Shown: in pieces, positions 48,590 through 57,189 of the stretch
How positions within the stretch are numbered: the first letter of the stretch is position 1
Layout of the letters: each line of letters opens with the position of its first letter
NCBI GenBank assembly: GCA_963576735.1
Contig: OY755173.1
Span: forward strand, 14,664,873-14,728,872
Source of the DNA: Bedellia somnulentella
Taxonomy: Eukaryota; Arthropoda; Insecta; Lepidoptera; Bedelliidae
Direction of reading: 5' to 3'
DNA length: 64,000 bases
Made by a program: the position numbers and the translations under genes
Notes under the pieces: model-generated
Database searches by the model: none
What the model was told of the DNA's origin: nothing
What the model saw: only the letters and a program-made list of their open reading frames with translations

Positions 48590-49060
48590 GCTAAGTCCTA
48601 GTAAGCGTTTCTACCAATGTCCTTTCTGTTATATGATACCCGACGACACTTAGAATCCATCAGAACCAAAACACAATGCAACAATAAACTTTGCGAAGGC
48701 CAGGGCATGCCGATTGATAAGGACTGCGCAGGACCGGTCGTTGCGGAGATATTTATAGGACGCCTAATATGTCCAACAGTGCACATCTTTTTCCTGAATG
48801 ATGACGAATGAAACGAACTCTGAACTTGGAAGTCCTTTCTAGTAATATTGATAATGATAAAACTGCTTGGTGTAACCTGAGCTTTGCATACGCCAAATTT
48901 TACATTATTGAATTTAAAAAATATGTGTTAAAAAACTCCTACACATCATCCGAAGTGCGTAACTGCTGTGATCAGAAGTATTTTGAAAGAAACGAAATTA
49001 ATATAAGTGTCATTTGTGATAACATGTTAAACCAATCCGTTTTCCTTTGGTAAGAGTTAA
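48590..49060 (+). other. two adjoining short frames, unrecognised
   Basis: Frames 48617-48811 (RTKTQCNNKLCEGQGMPIDK) and 48808-49053 (NNCC-rich tail) lie head to tail with a 4-base overlap. They could be remnants of one transposon protein. No family recognised. Confidence 0.2.
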
Positions 49061-49366
49061 TATTCAATCTTATTTAATCAGGTGTTGAGCAAATAAAAAA
49101 TCGTTCAATTTACTAGCAACATGTTTTTACACAAATAGCATACCTCATTTTATTTATTATTAAATACTATTTCTATTCGATGTGGTAAGGCTGTGGTACT
49201 TGACTTTACGTGTTTTCTTCAAATGTAATGTATTTTTTTTTAAATCTTGCATGGCTATATAAAATTGGTTGTGATGTTAGTGAACACCGAGATCTTAGCA
49301 TAAAATAAGAATCAAGCAATAACAGGTAATTAGGCTGATGCAGATTCATAAAAGATCTGTACATCG

Positions 49367-49403
49367 CACAGTGATTCGCGTAGAACAAGCTAGATGGACA
49401 AAA
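49367..49403 (+). repeat. left terminal inverted repeat, recombination-signal-like
   Basis: Heptamer CACAGTG at 49367-49373, 24-bp spacer, then ACAAAATTA at 49398-49406. The first six bases match the nonamer consensus ACAAAAACC. Confidence 0.85.
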
Positions 49404-49658
49404 TTATTTTTCGACTCGAATGGCTCTATATGTGCTTAATCATACGTATTCTGTACTTTTTTTTACATTTCATGACTTAAGGTAAATGTGAGGGGGGTAG
49501 TGTAAATAAAAATTAAAAAAATGAAAAAAAATATATATATTAAATGCAAAAATCATGATTTCTTCCACATTAAACATTTTTCTAAACTTAAAACTAATAT
49601 GAAAAACAAATGTTTACAAGTCAGTTACTCAAAAAATAATATTCTATATATGTTACAA

Positions 49659-50861
49659 TCACTCCCTATCACTATCATCATCTGAAGAATCCGCCTCATG
49701 ATCTTCTAATTTCTGTTTGTAGGTACTGTGGCCGGAACTACCGTCACAGCCCCACTTACTTATTAAAGTGAATGAAGAATTTTGTGGAAGCACACTTCTT
49801 ATAACTTCTTCCTGTGTTTTTACTAATCTCTCAGCAGTTTTGTCTAAAATCGATTGTAGCTTAATTTCTGCGCGTGTTTCCGTTACAGAAATGTGCTCCG
49901 AAGGGGGATAACAGGATAAAAAACACTTACGTATACTATAGTATGATGGTAACACTTTATGTCCCGCCTTCATTTTCCACTTCCTCGTAGCTTTGTACGT
50001 GTGACTTGTACACTTAGCGTCCATATAATAGGCACACGTTCCAATATTGGTGTGAAGTCTTCCATTAGGGCAGGATACATTTTGCTCAAAACTTGTACCA
50101 TCACTCGCTCGTTTTATAGCTTGGGCAACGTTCCGCTTGCCTTCCGATCTACTAGCTACTTCTGCAGCAATTGCCAACTCTTTTGCACTCCATTCAGAAA
50201 CGATGCCGTCCACACGTCGTTTTTTTGTTTTATATGATGACTCCTCAAAGCTCTTTTGAGGTCTTCCCGGTCGCTGAGCACCCTCAGTAGAAGTGGTGGC
50301 AACTGGAGGGTTAACAGACACCTTGAAATGAAAGTCTGTGCCTTCCAGCCATGTTTTATGCATAGAGAGAAACCTTTCCCTAATGCGACTAGCACTATTC
50401 CATTTCTGGGCTATTTTCGTGCTACTAGCAGCGATGCTCTTGGTGATTTCACGCAAGGATACTTCGGTTATATTTGAGAGATCAAATTTAACCGAAAGAA
50501 AATCGAAAATGCGTGAATTTCTGTTTTCTTTATCGTGTTTGATCCACTCTTCGAAAAATTTGATTTTCGAAACACTAAGCACTTGCTCTGTAAAAAAAAA
50601 TAAAAAAAATGTTAGAGCAAAAAAGGAGCATGGAAAGTGATGTTTAATATTAAGTTTAGGCTTAGATCTACGACATATATAAAATCTAACCCGGAGACAT
50701 GTGGAGACAAAAAGTTGCAGTCTATAAAACATTTAAAAAATATTATTTTTTTTGTGTTTTTCCCACTATCCTTTAGACCGTAAAATTTTATTGGATTTAG
50801 TTACCTAGGAGTAAGATTTCTATAAAAATATAATGTTCTTACCTGTACTAATAGGATCCAT
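49659..50861 (-). CDS. RAG1-like transposase N-terminal half (315 aa, two exons)
   Basis: Exon 1 is 50861-50843 (MDPIST), intron 50842-50588 with GTAAGA...TTTTACAG, exon 2 50587-49659 with stop TGA. Exon lengths of 19 and 929 nt give exactly 315 codons plus stop, with no interruptions. Visible parts: a GRPQK motif at residues 114-118 followed by a basic run KTKKRRV, recalling the GGRPR nonamer-binding domain of RAG1; a VLPSYYSIRK...CYPP segment at about 218-235, resembling the core linker of RAG1 where a similar LRNAEKVLLPGYHP block occurs; and SFTLISKWGCDGSSG with Asp288, in the place of the CDG that holds the first catalytic Asp of RAG1. Only 27 acidic, Ser-rich residues follow, so the other two catalytic acids are missing. 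Probable function: DNA binding without cleavage. The homology is remote and my inference. Confidence 0.7.
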
Positions 50862-50895
50862 AGCACAAAACACTGATTCGTTTACTGCACAAGTC

Positions 50896-50984
50896 ATGAG
50901 GTGTTGTCGAATGTGTGGCAAAATTGCAACTGAGACGATTACAAATTAGTAATAATCGTCATTACTTACCCTTTAACACCTCAT
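50896..50984. promoter_or_regulatory. inverted repeat in the presumed promoter of the RAG1-like ORF
   Basis: ATGAGGTGTT at 50896-50905 and its complement AACACCTCAT at 50975-50984 lie 35 to 123 bp upstream of the ORF start. This could be a binding site or hairpin; no function is known. Confidence 0.3.
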
Positions 50985-51088
50985 TAGCAAGCCATAACGG
51001 GACTTTGCACAATCAATTCTTGGAAATGAGATAATAGGGTTGTTCTTGACAACATAAAACGATCAATTCCAGGAAATTGGACAATGAC

Positions 51089-51125
51089 TTTTGTCCACCT
51101 AGCTTGTTCTACGCGAATCACTGTG
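51089..51125 (-). repeat. right terminal inverted repeat, recombination-signal-like
   Basis: Read on the minus strand: heptamer CACAGTG at 51125-51119, 24-bp spacer, then ACAAAAGTC at 51094-51086, seven of nine matching the nonamer consensus. Confidence 0.85.
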
Positions 51126-52079
51126 CATCGCTTCAAAAACAACTGTCGAAATATGGGGCAGGTTGACAGCTCAACATATTTTTAGATGCCGATAATGAGA
51201 ATTTCAGCACGACACAGCAAGAATTACCAGAACTTATACTTTCATTACATACCTGAAGTGAAGAATTTTTAACCTACATTTATTATTTTAGCACACATCT
51301 TAAGCAATAATTTTCAATACATATTTACTATTTTTTGCACTACAAATATTTAAGGGCGCTACTTATTTGAGTAAGCAGATGGTCGTATATGACATCATTC
51401 TATAAATAGTCTCAATAATATGGATATAGAAAACATCATTAACTGCTCAACAAATATAAATGTGGTTTACGACAATACATATAAAAGGTTTGTGTTATCT
51501 TGAAAAGAGAGGATGAGACGTTGTCTATAGTCTTATTGTGACCTTAAATGTGGTTTTCATGGTAATAATATCTATAATATCCAAGCTAACTATTTACAAG
51601 AGATGGAAAATGCTTAGATAGACTCAAGAAGTTAATGTGGAGTCGGTCATCCTGCTGAGGGTTCAGGTAGTATTACATATTAGTAGTATTTACTTTTTAT
51701 TGTATGTTTTATATCTCCACTCTTTGCATAGTTAATGTATGTTACGAAGACTGTGTGTGTATTAAGTGATAGGTTAGCAATAGAAGAGTGAAAACCCAGC
51801 CTCAACGGTCCTTCATACTGCCATGCTGTTCCTTTTCGGTCGTAGAAAGGCTGAGGGTCTTTTGTTCCTTGCCCGTGGCTACTGTTGGGATTTACGTCGA
51901 AATTATAAGTTAATAGTCGATTGGGTGATTTTTGGCCGTTTGGAAAACCCACTAAGAGGGGGTCGGAATTTGTATATAGATTGCTTCCTAATATCTATTC
52001 GTCAATATAAACTATTGTGGAAGTAAAGTAAAAATAAACAGTTACGGATATATACATACTACTCTGTGTAAAAAGTATC

Positions 52080-52445
52080 CGTAAAAGCAACCGTGATAGC
52101 CCAGTGGGTATCGACACTCGGTTATCGTGCAAACGACTAGTGTTCAAATCCTGGGTCGGGCCTACACCAATTTGTCTTTTCTAAAGACATATGTGTGGTT
52201 AATTTATCATGGTTGTTAACGGTGAGGGAAAACATCGTGAGGAAACCCACATGGCTGAGTTGTACTTAGTCATGTGACAGTGTATTCGTACAAAACGGCG
52301 ATAGGCCTGCCCCCTATCACGTGAGTACACTGTCCATGCAAAACGTGGGTACTCTGAACACCAGGTGACAAAGTCACGTGATGTTTAGAAGTATTAGTAC
52401 CTCTGCCAACCCCTTCGGGGATATTCGGCGTGAACGTTTATGTTA
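52080..52445 (+). mobile_element. SINE family A copy inserted in mariner 2
   Basis: A 366-bp tRNA-like retroposon with an A box (TAGCCCAGTGG) and a B box (GTTCAAATCC), ending in a hairpin CCCCTTCGGGG and a TTATG tail. A perfect 13-bp target duplication TGTAAAAAGTATC lies at 52067-52079 and 52446-52458. Confidence 0.9.
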
Positions 52446-52631
52446 TGTAAAAAGTATCAGGAATATGTAAATAAAAAGACCCGCGTAAAAGAGGTCGTTC
52501 AAATTTTTTTACTGCATGTTGGTAGCACTGTACTGATTTAGCGCGCAAAATTTGAGCGGGATCTGTCATTTAGTTTGTTTTAAACTACATTTTTTGTTGG
52601 TCATAGTTTTGAGTCCTCGGCGATTTTTACA

Positions 52632-53692
52632 ATGGAAAATATTGTTGAACAAAGAGTGTGCCTTAAATTTTGTGTTTCGAATGATATTTCATGTGGTGAA
52701 TCACTAAAAATGTTGCGAAATACCTACGGCGAATCGTGTAAATCGAAAACAAGGGCTTATGAATGGTATAAGGCTTTTAAAGAAGGCAGAGAAGTAGTAG
52801 TAGACTTGCCTCGTTCTGGTAGACCTTCAACCGCTACGACCAAATTCAAATTCAAATATATTTATTGCAAGTCACATTGTGGGATTAGGATTACCAAAGA
52901 AAACATCGACAGAATCAAGAAGCTAGAGCTCGAAAATCGACGTATGAGTCAGAGAGAGTTGGCTTGTGAGGTGAACATATCTTTTAAGTCCGTCCACAAC
53001 ATTCTCATTGACATTTTAGGCATGAAACGCGTCGCCGCTCGACTAGTTCCAAAAGAGCTCAATTTTGTTCAAAAAGCGCAGCGAAAGCATGTCGCTGAAG
53101 ACATGGTTTCCCGAGCTTCTACGGATCCGACCTTTATGAAACGTATAATAACTGGCGACGAGACATGCGTTTATGAGTACGACATGCAAACAAGCCAACA
53201 GACTTCAGAATGGCGTCTCGAAAACGAGCCGAAACCCAAAAAACCGCGGCAAAGTCGCTCCAAAATCAAGGTGATGCTGACAGTTTTTTTTGACTACCGT
53301 GGTGTGGTTTACTCCGAATTCCTTCCAGAGGGAGAAACAGTGAATAAAGAATATTATTTAGGCGTCATGAAGCGTTTGCGTGAGAGTATCCGCCGAAAAC
53401 GTCCAGATTTGTGGCAACACAACTCATGGATGCTGCACCATCACACACAGCCATTATAGTGAAAGAGTTTTTAGCGAAAAATTCAACAAAAGTTCTCGAC
53501 TAAGCACCGTATTCACCTGATATGGCTCCATCTGACTTTTTTTTATTTCCCAAGTTAAAATTACCACTTCGAGGAAAACGTTTTGAGTCGATAGAAGCCG
53601 TAAGAAAAGAAAAGAAAGTAAGAAAAGAAAATTCGCTGAATGAGCTAAAGGCCATACCGCAAATAGCCTATGAAAAATGTATGGAAGACTAG
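52632..53692 (+). pseudogene. mariner transposase 2, nearly full length, broken
   Basis: The frame 52632-53459 encodes helix-turn-helix regions (KTRAYEWYKAFKEG, LPRSGRPST), MKRVAARLVPKELNF, ITGDETCVYEYD (first Asp) and the WRLENEPKPKKPRQSRSKIK block typical of mariner. About 17 residues (KFKFKYIYCK...) from a small in-frame insertion interrupt the linker after RPSTATT. Near 53432 a short deletion removes the second catalytic Asp block and shifts frame. The rest continues with an internal stop to APYSPDMAPSDFFLFPKLK (third Asp) and ends at 53692. Confidence 0.92.
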
Positions 53693-53823
53693 GTGATGCG
53701 GTGGATACAACATGTATTGCAAGCGATGGGGCCTATTTTGAAGGCGATAAAATAAATTAAGATGAATAATTTGTAATTTTTGTTTTATTTACAAATTCCC
53801 GATACTTAGTACACAGAATGTAT

Positions 53824-53935
53824 ACGCTTGCCGCTAGTTCCCATTGGGGTAGGCAGACACTATTGATCGTCACTATCAATGATAGTGACAAACCTTACGA
53901 GCTTCGGCTACATTCAACAATTATTCTATACTGCT
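53824..53935 (-). mobile_element. LINE 3' end next to mariner 2
   Basis: TAGTTCCCATTGGGGTAGGC with ACAAACCTTACGAGCTTCGG is the inverse 3' end of the family. Its ATAC-rich tail continues on the far side of mariner 2 (52045-52062), so the mariner landed in the tail. Confidence 0.7.
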
Positions 53936-56540
53936 CACTTCGGACCCCTGCCTTTTTAAAATATCAATAGCACATATTTTTGTTATGTTATGCTTATTTA
54001 GGCTACTAATTCTGCCCTTCCACTTTTTATTTCGGGAAACAAAATTCATACTATTTATTTGAGATACTATACAATGAGACAGAATTAGTAGATATATCGT
54101 TTTCAGCGTATAATCTTGAAAGGGAGTCAAAAGTTATCAAATCACGTGTTATTTTTGTGAGCTAGTATTGAAGTTTCCCACTATTTACCTTGACAGTATA
54201 TTCACCTGGTATAGGGATGGAGGCTATCGGCATATTTTAAGATCGCATGGCTAAGTATAACAGCAATCAATGTGTAAAGTAATTCACAGTTACTTGGTCA
54301 TTCATTACCCTAATAGATGAAGAAATAGATGAGGGTATTATTCTTACCGAAAAGTGGTTGTTAGGTAAACAAGGATGGACCCAGAAACCCTTAAAAGGCT
54401 GAACTTCAAAGTTCGGAGAAAAAAGGAGCTCGTTTTAAAGCACAAAAAGGAGTGAGCGAAACGGGAGTTAACGTGTCCTGTTTGGCAGATTCCGCAAAGT
54501 GACGATCGATAAAATCTTCAAACCACTATAGTTAATAGCGACTGATGGAGCTAGTGGTGTGTTGTGTCGTCGAGTTTTTGTTTAGACAAGTTGAAACATG
54601 ATGTGGCTAATTTTATTCCCCATCAAGCTGAGATTTGTTGGTGAAAATAAGTTTGCAAATTCTTGTTTTATTATTTCATTAATCTCTCATAATGAACTCC
54701 CCCGAGCGACATGGTATGATTTGAGATAGTCAGCTGTTATTTTACAATCTCTACCAGACTCAATGTTTTAAATTGGTTGAAGTATTCCTAATTTTAAATA
54801 ATTTTGTAACCCTTTTTGGCCAGAGCTAGAGATATTTAACTTAGTTTGAGTACTAATCTAACTTATGACCACGGTACGGTTTATAAAACCTCACAGAGCG
54901 TATCCTCAGTAGAACATAGGAACATTAAGTTCCTCAACCATATCTCGAAGGTATCGATATTCACAGGGGTATTTTTTAAAAATGAATGATTATTGGTGAC
55001 GACTTTCTAATCCTATCGCTTAACAATAACTTGAGTGCTCCTTAGTCCTTACCCTATCGGTGAAGTGATATTATAAGCCAACACTAAACGGCAACACAAC
55101 AAGGTGCAAACTTATTGCCATCTACACGATGCTCTAAAGAACCTTTATGACCACACCTTCGAAGATATACGGGGTAAATGGTATCATGTATTTATGGTAT
55201 TTAACTATTTGTACTACAATGTGAAGTTGAAATGATTCGCTAGAGTAAGCAATGTGCCAAGATATACAACGTGCTGATACATATTCCTCTCCGACAAGAA
55301 ATCAATACCTATGAAACCTAGTTGTGCGAGTCTTGAAAATTCTTAGGTTATTTACCTGAGGCGCAGTTTTATCAGTTTTTGAGATAAAATAACTATCATT
55401 ACTAGTTGGAAATAAATACACCAAATTAATGCATGAATTATGGACAAGAAGAATTTTTTTGATTAGTGTGAACTTGGGTGTTTATTAAATTAAATATATC
55501 ATACATTTATGGAGTAAGGAAATAATTATTTGTACAGAATAACCTTAATCTATGAGTTTTAAATATTTATACAAAAGATAGAAATAATAATTAAACAATA
55601 TAAAAAATATTTTCAAAATCACTATACAAATTACTGGGTGTATTTTATCGTATTATTTTGTTTGGCAAATTAAACGTTTGCATTCTTTCTTTCAGTTTTC
55701 CTAGTTAATAAATAAGATATTTTTTATCAATTATAATTTACTTATGCATTCAATACTCGTTCCGAAAAGTATATTTTGAATCAAACGAAAACAAAAATGT
55801 ACAGAAACATCGAAATTAAGTTTTATATCATCTCTTTGTACAAAGTAATGAAACTCAGATCTGTTAGTCGGTCGGTTCCAAACACTGCGTTCAAAATACA
55901 TATCGATCGTCTGAGGCACTCGCCATTGCCACTATGCTATGATCTCACCTCCATCCTACACAGTCTCCCAGCCCCCCTCTGCTCCTAAACCCTGCCACCT
56001 ACCCTCGGGTCTATCATGTCCGCGGTCGCATCACGAACCAGCGAAAACAACTGTTCAATCATACTGCGTAGTAATTGTATTTGGAAAATTACTGCACAAC
56101 TTTGTAAAGACGATATACATAACAACCATCTCACGTCAATCTGATTCGGGTTTTTTATTATATTATAGTTTAACACTAGTAGCAAAACACCTTATTCTAA
56201 TTTTTCGAAATATAATTTGTGGCATAAATTAGCTAAATACACATTATTGGGGTCACTATTTTGCTTTCAGACATTCAAACTCAAACTTTTATTGTATACC
56301 ATAGTGTACAAATAGTTGTTGTAATCAAGGCATTTAATGTAGTTTGTGGTAAATATGAATCTGTAATTTGTATATAACGTGACGTCTGCATGTACTTTAT
56401 CATTTAAATATTGTCTTCACTGAATTGGACAAATAAGTATGATAAGGAAATTTGACAAATAGTTCGAGCCAAACGTAAGTGGCACTACTTCGGCAAGATA
56501 AGAAGTTCGCGTGATAAGATATCTGGTTGGCAAGACAGAG
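53936..56540. other. AT-rich intron-like sequence, no gene seen
   Basis: No long frame or recognised repeat; presumably part of the large 5' TLK intron if the exon at 56.6 kb is real. Confidence 0.4.
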
Positions 56541-56547
56541 CACATAC

Positions 56548-56620
56548 CCTTGCAACGGGAGTTGCGACGGCCGCGCTCGTTCGGACGGTCGCTCATCGTG
56601 ACCGACTCTTTGAAATGCAT
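56548..56620 (-). CDS. candidate upstream first coding exon of TLK
   Basis: The minus strand holds an open reading frame with ATGs at 56620 and 56596 (MSDRPNERGRRNSRCK), ending at a good donor (AAGG|GTATGT) with one carried base. That base joins the 46144 exon in frame to give ...[11 protein letters not shown] and then the conserved [13 protein letters not shown]. It lies in a CpG-rich patch that would suit a promoter. The protein would be 808 or 816 residues. The intron would be 10.4 kb and contain the RAG1-like and mariner elements. Only frame and splice-signal agreement support this. Confidence 0.4.
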
Positions 56621-57180
56621 CTTCTGACTCCACTCCACACCGCATCCACATCTATGTGTAGCATGAGCTTTCCAAAACACAATCCAAAAAAACAACTGTC
56701 ACCGATAAGTTAGCACTGATTGTAATCAAGTCGCCGCTGTCGGGCTGTGAGGCGAGCACTCGTCACAAATGCTTGCAGGTGCCATAACGTAGCACATTTT
56801 CGATTTCAATAGAACAAGTTTGAACGAAATGGTAGGCGCGAACCAAGGATCGGCCTCGAGCGCGGAGTGGCGCGCGCGGGTGGCAGTGGCAGGCGTGCGA
56901 TACGAACGGCCGCCGCCGCCGCTTCGTCGCGAGACCGGACCTCGCGTCTCGGGGCGAGGATGCGGGAATCGGCTTCGGCGCAATACCCGTCACGAAAATA
57001 ATAGGAACAGCGAGTGCACCTTAGAGGCGGAACACGTCACAGCCGGTGTGAGCGAGACGCGGATAAACACCACACTGTGTTTACTTACGACGCTCAAGAG
57101 CGGGAGGAGTGCGCCGTGCGACCCGACTGCTTGCAATCCGCGCGCTGCAATTACTGAATACGAGAACACATCGATATGAG
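56560..57180. promoter_or_regulatory. CpG-rich region, possible TLK promoter
   Basis: GC-rich blocks at about 56565-56600 and 56840-57000 (GGCCGCCGCCGCCGCTTCGT) surround and precede the candidate TLK 5' exon. Open frames over this stretch exist on both strands, as expected for GC-rich DNA. Confidence 0.4.
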
Positions 57181-57189
57181 CGATTCAGC

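Larger units (their letters stand above)
49367..51125 (-). mobile_element. RAG1/Transib-like DNA transposon with CACAGTG ends
   Basis: The 37-bp terminal inverted repeats (49367-49403 and 51089-51125) match at 36 positions. Both begin CACAGTG and, after 24 bp, carry ACAAAA. Perfect 5-bp direct repeats CATCG flank the element at 49362-49366 and 51126-51130. Transib and RAG-type transposons are known to have CAC(A/T)(A/G)TG termini, 5-bp target duplications, and a heptamer/spacer/nonamer layout like recombination signal sequences. The only gene inside is a two-exon ORF on the minus strand. Near-identical ends and an exact duplication indicate recent movement. The family assignment rests on termini, duplication length and remote protein resemblance, not on a database match. 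Confidence 0.85.
52063..53817 (+). mobile_element. mariner transposon 2, carrying a SINE
   Basis: The left inverted repeat (TCTGTGTAAAAAGTATC at 52063-52079, resuming at 52459) and the right one (53783-53817) match at about 31 of 35 positions once the SINE is removed. A transposase relic lies inside. The outer flanks look like the ATAC-rich tail of a minus-strand LINE. Confidence 0.85.

Noticed and set aside
49959..50640. Plus-strand frames over the RAG1-like ORF
   Set aside because: Antisense shadows of the 315-codon gene.
49367..51125. An immune-receptor-type recombination locus
   Set aside because: The two heptamers are at the ends of one transposon flanked by a target duplication, with no gene segments beside them; transposon ends explain everything.
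49367..51125. hAT or CACTA assignment for the 49.4-kb element
   Set aside because: hAT makes 8-bp and CACTA 2-3-bp duplications; here a 5-bp duplication is exact, and the ends read CACAGTG.
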